DNA of 64,000 bases from assembly GCF_900116515.1 (NCBI RefSeq), contig NZ_FPBA01000005.1:1-64000 (forward strand). Direction: 5' to 3'. The notes under the pieces were generated by a model, which saw only the letters and a list, made by a program, of their open reading frames with translations, did not search any database and was not told the DNA's origin. The stretch comes from Geodermatophilus amargosae (lineage in GTDB: Bacteria > Actinomycetota > Actinomycetes > Mycobacteriales > Geodermatophilaceae). This document shows positions 26,481-35,351 of the stretch, one piece after another (the first letter of the stretch is position 1; each line of letters begins with the position of its first letter). The position numbers and the translations under genes were made by a program.

Positions 26481-27007
26481 CCGAGACCCGAGACACCGAG
26501 ACCCGAGACACCGAGACCCGAGACACCGCGGCCCTGGAGGCCGAGCGCGCCCGCATCCGCGCCGCGCACCTCAAGCCGGCCGGCGAGCGCCCGCCCTCGA
26601 CCGCCCGCGGTCTGCACCACACCGCGCTGATCAGCAGCGACGTCGAGCGGACCGTCCGCTTCTTCCAGGACCTGCTCGGTTTCCCGCTGACCGAGCTCAT
26701 CGAGAACCGCGACTACCCCGGCTCCTCGCACTTCTTCTTCGACATCGGCAACGGCAACCTGCTGGCGTACTTCGACTTCCCCGGCCTGGACGTCGGCCCC
26801 TACGCCGAGGTGCTGGGCGGCCTGCACCACATGGCCATCAGCGTCGAGCCCGGGCGCTGGCACGAGCTGGTGCAGCGGCTCACCGACGCCGGGGTGGAGC
26901 ACGTGGTGCACAGCGGCGTCTCGGTCTACTTCCGCGACCCCGACGGCGCCCGCATCGAGCTGATCGCCGACCCGCTCGGAGAGATGTACGGCTCCACCGT
27001 GCTCTGA
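26477..27007 (+). CDS. VOC family (glyoxalase/dioxygenase fold) protein
   Basis: 176 residues from ATG 26477. The N-terminus holds three exact ETRDT repeats. The VOC core starts at GLHHTALISSDVERTVRFFQDLLGFPLTELIENRDYPGSSHFFFDIG and ends with VYFRDPDGARIELIADP; candidate metal ligands are the first histidine pair, the central HH in GGLHHMAISV and the C-terminal glutamate. It is a metal-dependent lyase, isomerase or dioxygenase-like enzyme with unknown substrate. It is translationally coupled to the GNAT gene and ends 13 nt before the convergent kinase gene. Confidence 0.85.
   Translation: MTETRDTETRDTETRDTAALEAERARIRAAHLKPAGERPPSTARGLHHTALISSDVERTVRFFQDLLGFPLTELIENRDYPGSSHFFFDIGNGNLLAYFDFPGLDVGPYAEVLGGLHHMAISVEPGRWHELVQRLTDAGVEHVVHSGVSVYFRDPDGARIELIADPLGEMYGSTVL
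26483..26527 (+). repeat. three perfect tandem copies of a 15-nt coding repeat
   Basis: The unit gagacccgagacacc occurs three times without mismatch and encodes ETRDT x3 at the N-terminus of the VOC protein. Copy-number change would keep frame. Confidence 0.95.
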
Positions 27008-27020
27008 CCCTCGGGGGCGG

Positions 27021-28538
27021 TCAGTCGTCGCCGCCGCGCCCGTTGCCGTTCCCGTTCCCGCCGTTGCCGTTGCCATTGCCGTTGCCGTTGCCGTTGCCCT
27101 GGTTGCCCTCGTCGCCGTTCCCGCCGCCGTCGTCGTCCCCGCCGTCGTCCCCGCCCGGGTCGTCGTCGGCCGGGGGCGCGACCGCATAGGTGACGGTCAC
27201 CGTCCGTCCCGGGAGGACGGCCCCCTCGGGGGCGACCGCGGTCACCTGGTCCGCGGGGACCTCGCCCGTGACGACCGGCTGCGGCTGCACCAGCAGGCCC
27301 AGCCCGGTCAGCGCAGCCTGGACGTCGGCGAGCGGGCGCCCGACCAGGTCGGCCGCCACGACGTCGACCGGCACCGGCCCGGTCGGCGTCGGGGCCGGCG
27401 ACGACGTGGGGACCGGGGTCGGGGCCGTGGTCGCGGCCGAGGACGGTGCCGGGCTCGACGTCGTCGTCGGGGACGCCGTGGTGCCCTCCGGGTCCCCGCT
27501 CGTCAGCGCCAGCACCACGCCGACCACGGCGAGGGCGAGCGGGGCGAGGAGCCCGGCGAGGACGGCTCCGCGACGGGTCCGCCCGGGAGCTCCGGGAGCG
27601 GGGGTGTCCGGTGCCGGCACCGGCGCGGGCGCGGGCAGGACGGCGGTGTGCGCCGGCGCGGCCGCGGGGAGGACGACGGTGTCGTGCCGGGCGCCCGGAG
27701 CGGCCGACGGGTGCCGGAGGACCCCGTCGACGGCGTCGCGGAGCGCAGCGCCGTCGGGGTACCGGACCCCCGGGTCCTTGACCATGGCCCGCTCCACGAG
27801 CGCGCGGACGTCGGCCGGCACGTCCGGCGGCAGCGGCGGCGGCTCGTCCTGGATCTGCATGAGGGCCACCTGGACCGAGCTCTCGCCGTCGAAGGGCCGC
27901 CGCCCGGAGAGGCACTCGTAGGCGACGACACCCAAGGCGTAGACGTCGCTGGCCGGGGACGCCTTGGCGCCCTTCGCCTGCTCGGGGGAGAGGTAGTGGG
28001 CGGTGCCGATCACCTGGCCGGTCCCGGTCAGCGGGACGCTCGAGGCGGACCAGGCGATCCCGAAGTCGGTGATCTTGACGATGCCGTCCGGGGCGACCAG
28101 CACGTTGCCGGGCTTGACGTCGCGGTGGACCACGCCGGCGGCGTGCGCGGCGGCGAGCGCGGACGCGGTCTGGCGCAGCAGGTCGAGCGTGGTCGGCACG
28201 TCGAGCCGGCCGACGCGGGCCAGCAGGTCAGACAGCGACTCCCCGGCCACGAGCTCCATGACGAGGTAGGCCAGCGGCTCGCCGCCGGGGCCGACGGTCT
28301 CGCCGTAGTCGTGGACGGCGGCGATGTGGGGGTCGTTGAGCAGCGCCGCGTGCCGCGCCTCCGCGCGGAAGCGCTGCAGGAAGGAGGGGTCACCGGTGTA
28401 CTCGCTGCGCAGGACCTTCACCGCGACGGTGCGCTCCAGCAGCGTGTCGGTCGCCCGCCACACCCGGCCCATGCCGCCGCTGGCGATTACCGACTCCAGC
28501 CGGTAGCGGCCGCCCAGGAGCTCGCTCGTCGGGTCCAC
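27021..28538 (-). CDS. membrane Ser/Thr protein kinase with one PASTA domain (PknB-like)
   Basis: 505 residues from GTG 28538. Hanks kinase domain about 11-275: glycine loop ASGGMGRVW, K41, E60, catalytic HRDVKPGN (D140), DFG (D158) and SPEQAKG. An Ala/Pro linker leads to a membrane helix (about 350-370), a Thr/Ser/Pro-rich extracellular stalk and a single PASTA-like domain (VVAADLVGRPLADVQAALTG). The tail is Asp/Gly-rich and ends in a Gly-Asn repeat. Kinases of this design sense cell-wall fragments and control growth; most PknB proteins have three to four PASTA units, so one is short. There is no phosphatase gene directly adjacent. Confidence 0.92.
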   Translation of the reverse strand: MDPTSELLGGRYRLESVIASGGMGRVWRATDTLLERTVAVKVLRSEYTGDPSFLQRFRAEARHAALLNDPHIAAVHDYGETVGPGGEPLAYLVMELVAGESLSDLLARVGRLDVPTTLDLLRQTASALAAAHAAGVVHRDVKPGNVLVAPDGIVKITDFGIAWSASSVPLTGTGQVIGTAHYLSPEQAKGAKASPASDVYALGVVAYECLSGRRPFDGESSVQVALMQIQDEPPPLPPDVPADVRALVERAMVKDPGVRYPDGAALRDAVDGVLRHPSAAPGARHDTVVLPAAAPAHTAVLPAPAPVPAPDTPAPGAPGRTRRGAVLAGLLAPLALAVVGVVLALTSGDPEGTTASPTTTSSPAPSSAATTAPTPVPTSSPAPTPTGPVPVDVVAADLVGRPLADVQAALTGLGLLVQPQPVVTGEVPADQVTAVAPEGAVLPGRTVTVTYAVAPPADDDPGGDDGGDDDGGGNGDEGNQGNGNGNGNGNGNGGNGNGNGRGGDD

Positions 28539-28641
28539 CGGTCCCCCTTCCGCGGCCTCCGGCGGCCGGCTCCGTGGCCGTCCGCGTCCGGTACCAGGAA
28601 ACCAAGCGCCCGCCACCGCGCGACGGAGGGGCACGACCGGA

Positions 28642-29784
28642 TCAGGCGACGGCGGGGTCGGGATGGGGGTCGGGGAAGGACCGGTCGCCGAACAGGACGC
28701 GGCGGGCGGCGGCCCGGCCGGGCGGGGTGCGCAGCAGCGCGAACGCCGCCGTCGCCATGGCGGGCGTGCGCACCTGGGCCAGTCCGCCGCGCAGCAGCAG
28801 CCGCCCGCGGAACTGCCGGCGCAGCGCGGCGCCGTCGTGGTGCCGCAGCCCCTCGGGGCGGGAGGTCCGCAGGGCGTCGTCGAGGACGTCGGCGGCGTGC
28901 CGCGACAGCCGCAGGCAGGGGTCGAGGCCGCCGGCGGTCAGGGGCGAGACGGCGCCCGCCGCGTCCCCGACGAGGAGCCCGTCGGGGCAGCTGATCCGCC
29001 GCAGCAGGCCGCCCACCGGGATCGGGCCGCCGCGCCGCTCGACCTCCCCGGAGCGGGCGGCGCCGCGCAGCCCCGGCGCCGAGGCGGCGAACCGGCGCAG
29101 TGCCGCGCGCATCCCGTCGGGGTAGCGGGAGGCGTACCCGGCCACGCCGACGTGGGCGTGCCGCCCGTCGTCGACCACCCAGGCCAGGTAGCCGGGGGCG
29201 AGCGAGGGGTCCAGGACGCAGTGGAACGTCGGAGGCCCCTCCCCCGGGCCGACGGCGGATACCTCCTCCGCGCCGACCAGCAGGGCGGTGTTGCGGTCGA
29301 GCCCGAGGTCGCGGGCGACGGCCGAGCGCGCGCCGTCGGCGCCGACGACGAACCGCGCCCGCACCCGCGTCGCGCCGTCCGGGCCGGTGAGCAGCGAGGC
29401 GCCGCCCGCCCGGCCGGCGTAGCGCGTGCCGAGCGCGAGCCGCACGCCGGCGTCGGCCGCCTCGCGGGCCGCGGCCAGGTACAGCGGCCCCATGTCGCCC
29501 ACCCGGTACTCGTCCCGGTCGCTGTCCAGGGTCACCGGGCGGCGCAGGCCGGGCGGGTAGAGGACCACCCGGCGGATCGGCGGCCCGAGGCACTCCGGCG
29601 GCAGCGCGAAGTCGTCGAGGGTCTTGCGGACGAAGATCCCCGTGGTGCGGATGGCGCCGTCCAGGCGCCGGCGCCGGTCGGCCAGCAGCACGTCGTGGCC
29701 GCGCCGGGCGAGCAACGTCGCGGTGTGCAGGCCGGCCAGCCCGGCGCCCACCACCAGGACGTCGGCGCTCGCGGTGCGGCTCAC
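28642..29784 (-). CDS. FAD-dependent oxidoreductase, geranylgeranyl reductase-like
   Basis: 380 residues from GTG 29784, overlapping the XRE stop (GTGA). Rossmann motif VVGAGLAGLHTATLLARRGHDVLLADRR binds FAD. Mid-protein RFVVGADGARSAVARDLGL and the late LLVGDAAGAVSPLTAGGLDPCLR are the DG and GD motifs of group-A flavin monooxygenases and geranylgeranyl reductases. It likely reduces or hydroxylates an isoprenoid or other lipophilic compound. Its coupling to a regulator and a membrane protein is unusual and may reflect control by a small signal. Confidence 0.85.
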   Translation of the reverse strand: MSRTASADVLVVGAGLAGLHTATLLARRGHDVLLADRRRRLDGAIRTTGIFVRKTLDDFALPPECLGPPIRRVVLYPPGLRRPVTLDSDRDEYRVGDMGPLYLAAAREAADAGVRLALGTRYAGRAGGASLLTGPDGATRVRARFVVGADGARSAVARDLGLDRNTALLVGAEEVSAVGPGEGPPTFHCVLDPSLAPGYLAWVVDDGRHAHVGVAGYASRYPDGMRAALRRFAASAPGLRGAARSGEVERRGGPIPVGGLLRRISCPDGLLVGDAAGAVSPLTAGGLDPCLRLSRHAADVLDDALRTSRPEGLRHHDGAALRRQFRGRLLLRGGLAQVRTPAMATAAFALLRTPPGRAAARRVLFGDRSFPDPHPDPAVA

Positions 29785-30017
29785 CGGCGGGAGGGCTGCG
29801 GCGCGTCGACGTCGTCCTCGACGTACTCGAGCAGGTCGCCGGGCTGGCAGCCGAGCACCCGGCACATGGCCTCCAGCGTGCTGAAGCGGACCGCCTTCGC
29901 GCGGCCGTTCTTGAGCACCGCCACGTTGGCCGGCGTGAGGCCGACCCGCTCGGCGAACTCGCCGACGCTCATCTTGCGGCGGGCCAGCTCGACGTCGATG
30001 CGCACGACGATCGGCAT
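29781..30017 (-). CDS. XRE-family transcriptional regulator, YozG type
   Basis: 78 residues. The helix-turn-helix is RKMSVGEFAERVGLTPANVAVLKNGRAKAVRFSTLEAMCRVLGCQPGDLLEY, almost the whole protein. Such short regulators are commonly paired with a DUF2975 membrane protein, as here, through a TGATG overlap. It probably autoregulates this operon. Confidence 0.9.
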   Translation of the reverse strand: MPIVVRIDVELARRKMSVGEFAERVGLTPANVAVLKNGRAKAVRFSTLEAMCRVLGCQPGDLLEYVEDDVDAPQPSRR

Positions 30018-30511
30018 CAGATGACCGCTTCCATGTCGGTGCGCAGCGTCGTGGCCTGCCGCAGCAGCGCCCGCATGACCACCATGAGCAGCCCCGCCAC
30101 GGCGCCGACCAGCAGCAGCACGAGCAGCAGTCCGGGGAGCACCGGGTCGTCGCTGACCTCGTCGATGACGAAGTAGTAGGAGCAGACGAAGGCGCCCAGG
30201 AGCACCACCCACCCGACCGCCATCGCCGACACGATGGCGTTGACCCACGGCAGGGAGCTCGCGCTGAAGATCCGGTCGGTGGTGACCAGGGTGAGCAGCT
30301 GCCAGGTGCAGACGATGACCGCCTGCACGCAGCCCAGCGCCAGCACCAGGACCGCGTGCATGACCCACTGCACGACCAGCTGCTCCGTCGACGGCTCGGC
30401 GATGTCGGGGACCAGGCCGGGCACGGCCCAGACCTCGGCGGCGGTCAACGCCGCGAACACCACCACGAGCAGGACCCGGAGGGGCAGCACCACACGGTGC
30501 ACACGTGACAT
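30017..30511 (-). CDS. DUF2975-family membrane protein
   Basis: 164 residues from ATG 30511, with GAGAG upstream. Four hydrophobic helices are visible: VVLPLRVLLVVVFAALTAAEV, WVMHAVLVLALGCVQAVIV, WVNAIVSAMAVGWVVLLGAFV and VLPGLLLVLLLVGAVAGLLMVV. A FSASSLPWVN segment between helices is typical of the family. Upstream an AT-richer stretch (30531-30560) probably holds the operon promoter. The function of DUF2975 proteins is unknown; linkage to a YozG-like regulator suggests membrane-linked transcriptional control. Confidence 0.8.
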   Translation of the reverse strand: MSRVHRVVLPLRVLLVVVFAALTAAEVWAVPGLVPDIAEPSTEQLVVQWVMHAVLVLALGCVQAVIVCTWQLLTLVTTDRIFSASSLPWVNAIVSAMAVGWVVLLGAFVCSYYFVIDEVSDDPVLPGLLLVLLLVGAVAGLLMVVMRALLRQATTLRTDMEAVI

Positions 30512-30802
30512 GCAACGACTCTCGCGCGGCATCTATCGAGAGTCAATCGACAGTTGTCGACGTACGAGACGCCGTCGGTCTGTCAGGACGGGTCGGGAGG
30601 CGCCGGCGCCCGTTCGCCGCTCCCGACCCCGAGGTCTTGCCCGTCCACCCGGCGGACTCGCTTGCCACGACCGTGACTCCGTCGGCCGACGGAACGCGCC
30701 ACGCCCCTGGTACCGGCCGGGCACCGGCCACGACGCCGCTCCGGTTGGCGTCCGTGCCGGGTGGGCACCCCAGGGGCGGACGACGCCGACCGGAACGAGG
30801 AC

Positions 30803-31228
30803 ATGCAACCCGACAGCTGGCCGCGACGGTCCCGTCCCGCGACGACGGGGCCCCCTTACGAAGCCGAGATCACCGACGCGAGGCAGCTGCGGACGATCCG
30901 GTCCCGGCTGCGGTCCTGGCTGCCCGCCAACGCGCCGGAGGCGGACGAGGACCTCCTCGACGGACTGCTGCTCGCGGTGGACGAGCTGGCCGCCAACGGC
31001 CTCCGGCACGGCGGCGGGCCGGTCCGCGTGCACGCCGCCCGGACCGCCGAGGGTGTGCTGATCGACGTCAGCGACGCCGACCCCGAGCGAGGGCCGGAGC
31101 CCGCCGTGGGCCGGGATCCCGCCCTCGGCGGCATGGGCCTGCACCTGGTCGCGCACCTCACCACCGCGCGCGGGTGGGAGGTGCTCGACGGCCGCAAGCA
31201 CGTCTGGGCCTGCCTCCCGGCCCGGTGA
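30803..31228 (+). CDS. RsbW-like anti-sigma factor / histidine-kinase-type ATPase
   Basis: 141 residues from ATG 30803. A single HATPase_c_2 domain: N-box AVDELAANGLRHGGG, G1 box DVSDADPE and G2 box GGMGLHLVAHLT, ending EVLDGRKHVWACLPA. Stand-alone domains of this kind phosphorylate anti-anti-sigma proteins or bind sigma factors. The neighbours on both sides of the following stretch are SpoIIE phosphatases, which normally act against such kinases, so this looks like a partner-switching locus although no STAS or sigma gene is nearby. Confidence 0.85.
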   Translation: MQPDSWPRRSRPATTGPPYEAEITDARQLRTIRSRLRSWLPANAPEADEDLLDGLLLAVDELAANGLRHGGGPVRVHAARTAEGVLIDVSDADPERGPEPAVGRDPALGGMGLHLVAHLTTARGWEVLDGRKHVWACLPAR

Positions 31229-31308
31229 GCGTGCCCGCCCGTCCCTGACCAGGTCCGCGCCACCGGCCGGCGGGAGGTCCGCGGGCGGCGCCGCACCGTC
31301 CTGGGATC

Positions 31309-31929
31309 ATGGTCCGGCGTGACCTCCTCCGGCTCCCCCAGCAGCGACCCGCTCCGGGCGCTGTTGCGGGACATCCTGCCGCGGTCCTGGCCGCCACGGC
31401 GGTCGGCGCCTACCGCCACGCCCGCCGGGAGGAGCACGACCTCCCCGACGTCGCGGCCGTGGTGAACGACGTCGCGAGCCAGCTCTCCGACAGCCGCTTC
31501 CCCACCGCGGCCATCGCCCGCCTGCACCTGGACACCGGGCAGCTGCGCTGGGTCGACGCCGGCCACCCCGACCCGGTCATCGTCCGCGACGGCGCGCTCC
31601 TGCACCCCGGCCGCTGCAAGCCGCATCCGCCGCTCGGACTGCAGGTGCGCAAGCCCGAGGTCTGCGAGACGCAGCTGCACGAGGGGGACCGGGTGGTCTT
31701 CCACACCGACGGCATCGTCGAGGCCCGGTCGCCCGAGGGGGAGTTCTTCGGCGAGGAGCGCCTGGTCCACGTCATCCACCGGGCCACCGCTGCGGGCGAC
31801 CCGGCCCCGGAGACCGTGCGCCGGCTCATGCGCCAGGTCCTGGCCCACCAGGCCGACCACCTCCAGGACGACGCCGGCATCGTCGTGCTCGAGTGGCGCA
31901 CCGGCGGCGAGCGGCGCCCGCAGATCTGA
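31309..31929 (+). pseudogene. SpoIIE-type PP2C phosphatase, N-terminal half missing
   Basis: The open frame gives 206 residues, but only the second half of a SpoIIE domain is present: GHPAAVLAATAVGAYRHARREEHDL, FPTAAIARLHLDTGQLRWVDAGHPDPVIV, GDRVVFHTDGIVEARSPEGEFFGEERL and a late DDAGIVVLEW. The first metal-binding motif and the sensor are absent. A second frame starting GTG 31320 reads like a normal protein N-terminus (SSGSPSSDPLRALLRDILPR) and breaks at the same place. This suggests an internal deletion with frameshift; catalysis is unlikely. Confidence 0.65.
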
Positions 31930-31995
31930 CCGGCCCGCCCCCGACGTCGCCGGTCCGCGCCGAGCCGGTCGTCCCGTGTCGTGGGCCCGTCCCGT

Positions 31996-34614
31996 TCAGT
32001 CGGGCTGGGGGATGACGTCCGGGCTGTCGGCGACGTCGTCCGGGATGCGGTTGGGCCCGGCCTCCACGGGCCGGGGCCTGTCCTGGCGGTGCAGGCGGAC
32101 CGCGACGAGAGCGACGTCGTCGTCGGATCCGCCCTGCAGCATCCGGGCCAGGAGCTCGTCGCACAGCTCGTCGAGGTCACGGCCGGCGAGCTCCTCGAGG
32201 GACCGGTGCAGACGGTCGAGGCCGTCGTCGAGGTGTTGGTCACGTCGTTCGATGAGCCCGTCGGTGTACAGGACCAGCGTCGCGTCCCGGTCGAGGGTGA
32301 CCGCGAACTCGCTTCGCCGCGCGGTGTCGTCGACGCCCAGGAGCAGCTCCGGCCGGATGCCGTTCAGGGGCAGCACCGTGCCGTCCGGGTTGATGACCAT
32401 CGGCGGCGGATGGCCGGCGTTGGACCAGTGCACCTCGGTGACGCCGCGGGCGGCCTCGTCCTCGGTCTGCTGCAGCCGGACGACCACCGCGGTGGCGGTG
32501 GTGTCCACCTGCAGCGTGGTCATCGCCTCGTCGACGCGGCGCAGGATCTCCGCGGGACCGGCGCCCGTGGTCACCGCGATGGCCCGCAGCATCGACCGGA
32601 TCTGCCCCATCGCCGCGGCGGCCTCGGTGTTGTGCCCCAGCACGTCGCCGACGGTGACGATCATGCTGCCGCTGGGCTGCAGGAAGGCGTCGTGCCAGTC
32701 GCCGCCGACCTGTGCGGTCTCCGCCGCCGGCGTGTAGCGGACGACGACCTGCACGTGGTCGGGCTGCGCGGGCGCGGTCAGCAGCGACCGCTGCAGTCCC
32801 TCGGCCAGCTGGCGCTGCTGGCGGTACAGCCGCGCGTTGTCCAGCGCCAGGCCCGCACGGGCGGCGATGTCCGCGACCGTGGCCAGGGCCTCGGCGGAGA
32901 TCGCCCCCCGGGCCGGGCCGTTGAAGAGGCTGAGGAGACCCACCGTGCGCCCGCGCCCGCGCAGCGGGACCACGGCGAACGAGGACGGCGACAACCGCTC
33001 GAGCAGCTCGTGCGCCGGGCCCGGGACGAGGACCTCACGGATGCGGGCGGTGGCCTCCTCCTCGATGACGACGGGCCGGCCGGTGCCCAGCGCCCGGGCG
33101 ACGAAGGACGTGTCCGTGAGCGCGGGGATGCGCTCGCGGGCGTAGGCCTCGACCACCGGGAGCAGGCCGGGGTCGGTGTGCCACCAGCCGACGTCCCGCA
33201 GACCCCGCCGGAAGCCGTGGTGCGGCTCGTCCCCCACGAGGGTCACCAGGCACCAGTCGGCGAGCTCGGGGACCGCCAGGCGCGCCAGGCGGGCGACCGC
33301 GTCCTCCGCGTCGAGGGTGCCGGTCAGCTCGGCGGTGACCTGGCCGAGCAGCTCGCTGCGCCGCTGCAGCCGCACCCGCTCGGTGATGTCGAGGAAGTAC
33401 AGGGCGATCCCGTGTGGCCCGGGGACCGCCCGGACCTCCACCCACACGTCCAGCGGTGCGGGGTAGTGGGCGTCGAAGACGACCGGCTGACCGGTGGCGG
33501 CGGCGCGGCGGTAGTTGTCCTCGAACGCCGTGCCCACGGTGGCCGGGAAGGCCTCCCACAGGCTGCGGCCCAGCAGCCGGGACCGGCCGTGGCCGGCGAT
33601 GCGCTCCGCCTCGGCGTTGACGTGGGTCATCACCCAGTCGGTGTCCATCGCGATGAACGCCACGGCCAGCCCCTCCAGGAGCTCCGCCGTCCGCTGCATC
33701 GGCTCGCGCTGCGCCGTGGTGTCGTGTGCGACGCCGACCAGCCGCGGCGCACCGCCGTCCTCGACGACCCGGCCGCGGGCGGCGACCCAGCGGTGCCTGC
33801 CGTCGGCGAGGACGATGCGGTACTCGGCCTCGTACGAGCCGGCCGTCGCGAGAGCGTGTCCGACACGGGCGGCGACGTCACCGACGTCGTCGGGGTGGAC
33901 GTGGGCGTACACGTCCTCGGACCGTCCGCTGAACGAGTCCCGGTCGAGATCGGACAGCTCGAGCAGCCGGTCGTCGAGGACCAGGGCGCCCGTCGCCGGG
34001 TCCAGGTCGAACGTCCCCACTCCCCCGGCCACGGCCGCCAGCTCCCAGCGCGCCCGGTCCGCTCGGCGGTCCGCGCTCAGCGCCGCCAGCTCCAGCTCCG
34101 CGACGACTGCCCGGGCGAGCTCCTCGAGCACCGCCACGTCGGACGGCGACCAGGTGCGCGGCACGGGATCGAAGACGCACAGCGCCCCGAACGGCAGGCC
34201 GTCGTCCCCCGCGAGGGGCACGCCCAGGTAGGCCCCGACCGCACCCGAGGTGACCGGTGGCAGACCCCGGACCCTGTCGTCGCAGGCGGCGTCCGTCACC
34301 ACCAGTGGCCCGCCGAGGTCGGCGGTGACCGTGCAGAGGGAGTCCGCGAGCGGCCCCTCGCTGCCCACCGCGGACGGCGCCAGCCCGGCTCCCCCGGCGA
34401 TGGTCTGCACGTCGGACAGCAGCGACACCTGCGATGCCGACGCCCCCATCAGGCGAGCCGCCAGCCCGGTGATCCGGTCGAGCGCGGAGCCGTTCCCCGA
34501 CCCCGACGGGGTGCGGAGACCCCGTGCGAACCGCCGGCCCGCCGCGGCGGCGGACGACGAGGGACGGAGACCCACCCTCGGCGGGCCACCGGCACCGGTC
34601 GCATCGCCCTCCAA
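31996..34614 (-). CDS. GAF-PAS-PAS-GAF-SpoIIE protein phosphatase
   Basis: 872 residues. TTG 34614 is chosen because GGGGGAGG lies 6 nt before it; ATG 34632 is in frame. An N-terminal GAF domain (about 30-185, LGVPLAGDDGLPFGALCVFD) is followed by two PAS domains (DRLLELSDLDRDSFSG.., GHGRSRLLGRSLWEAFPATV) and a second GAF (LARLAVPELADWCLVTL ... LSLFNGPARGAISAEALATVADIA). The SpoIIE PP2C domain carries AQVGGDWHDAF, VTVGDVLGHNTEAA and YTDGLIERR metal-site motifs, all intact. It would dephosphorylate an anti-anti-sigma factor in response to small-molecule or redox input. It converges on the truncated phosphatase gene. Confidence 0.92.
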   Translation of the reverse strand: MEGDATGAGGPPRVGLRPSSSAAAAGRRFARGLRTPSGSGNGSALDRITGLAARLMGASASQVSLLSDVQTIAGGAGLAPSAVGSEGPLADSLCTVTADLGGPLVVTDAACDDRVRGLPPVTSGAVGAYLGVPLAGDDGLPFGALCVFDPVPRTWSPSDVAVLEELARAVVAELELAALSADRRADRARWELAAVAGGVGTFDLDPATGALVLDDRLLELSDLDRDSFSGRSEDVYAHVHPDDVGDVAARVGHALATAGSYEAEYRIVLADGRHRWVAARGRVVEDGGAPRLVGVAHDTTAQREPMQRTAELLEGLAVAFIAMDTDWVMTHVNAEAERIAGHGRSRLLGRSLWEAFPATVGTAFEDNYRRAAATGQPVVFDAHYPAPLDVWVEVRAVPGPHGIALYFLDITERVRLQRRSELLGQVTAELTGTLDAEDAVARLARLAVPELADWCLVTLVGDEPHHGFRRGLRDVGWWHTDPGLLPVVEAYARERIPALTDTSFVARALGTGRPVVIEEEATARIREVLVPGPAHELLERLSPSSFAVVPLRGRGRTVGLLSLFNGPARGAISAEALATVADIAARAGLALDNARLYRQQRQLAEGLQRSLLTAPAQPDHVQVVVRYTPAAETAQVGGDWHDAFLQPSGSMIVTVGDVLGHNTEAAAAMGQIRSMLRAIAVTTGAGPAEILRRVDEAMTTLQVDTTATAVVVRLQQTEDEAARGVTEVHWSNAGHPPPMVINPDGTVLPLNGIRPELLLGVDDTARRSEFAVTLDRDATLVLYTDGLIERRDQHLDDGLDRLHRSLEELAGRDLDELCDELLARMLQGGSDDDVALVAVRLHRQDRPRPVEAGPNRIPDDVADSPDVIPQPD

Positions 34615-34849
34615 CCGGCACCTCCCCCTCATCGGCACGGTCCGGACCGGCCGACGCCGCCTCCACCCGGGCGACGGACGACGACACCGCTGGGGTCCTC
34701 GATGGACCGATGATCCACCACCCCGCACGGTGAGCGGCGGGCGTGGTCGCGGGCACGAGGAGCCGTGGCGCTCGGCTCTGCGACCGGCACGCACCCGCGG
34801 CGTGCCGCGCGGCTCCCGGGCACGGCCGGGGACGGCAGGATGGCGCCCC

Positions 34850-35266
34850 GTGACCGGACCGCCCACCATCACGGGGACCGCCCCGCCTCTCGCCGGCCCG
34901 CCACGCCGCAGGGTGCTGCCCACCGACGTCCTGGTCGTCCTGCTCCTGGTCGTCGTCGCGCTGCGCGTCCTGACGCCCGGCCTGTTCACCGCGCTGGTGC
35001 TGCAGGCCTGGTCGACGGTGTTCGTCGCCGTCTGCCTGCAGGCGCTGCCGTTCCTCGTGCTCGGGGTGCTGCTGTCGGCGGCGATCACCGCGTTCGTGCC
35101 GGCGGACTTCTTCGAGCGGGCGCTGCCCCGGCGGGCCGGGATGGCAGTGCCGGTGGCCGGCCTCAGCGGCGCGGTGCTGCCCGGCTGCGAGTGCGCCTCG
35201 GTCCCGGTGGCCGGCAGCCTCGTGCGCCGCGGCGTCGCCCCCGCTCCCGCGCTGACCTTCCTGCTG
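34850..35266 (+). pseudogene. DUF318/YraQ-type permease, 3' truncated
   Basis: From GTG 34850 about 139 residues match the family: three hydrophobic helices (VLVVLLLVVVALRVL, AWSTVFVAVCLQALPFLVLGVLLSA, MAVPVAGLSGAVLPGCEC) and the signature PGCECASVPVAGSLVRRG with VAPAPALTFLL. At about 35266 the family match stops inside the next helix, and the frame continues for 39 residues of Pro/Arg-rich unrelated sequence. Full-length relatives have over 300 residues. The break coincides with the start of the accessory region and probably marks an insertion or deletion boundary. Confidence 0.75.
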
Positions 35267-35351
35267 TCACGACTCCCTCCACCCCCTCGGCCCCGACTGA
35301 CGCTCGGCGCTCGAGCGGGAGGTCGGAACGGCAACGCCTCGGAGTGCTCGG

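Noticed and set aside
31981-34713. Plus-strand open frame of about 910 codons opposite the GAF-PAS-SpoIIE gene
   Set aside because: Antisense shadow; the minus strand has full PAS, GAF and PP2C motifs.
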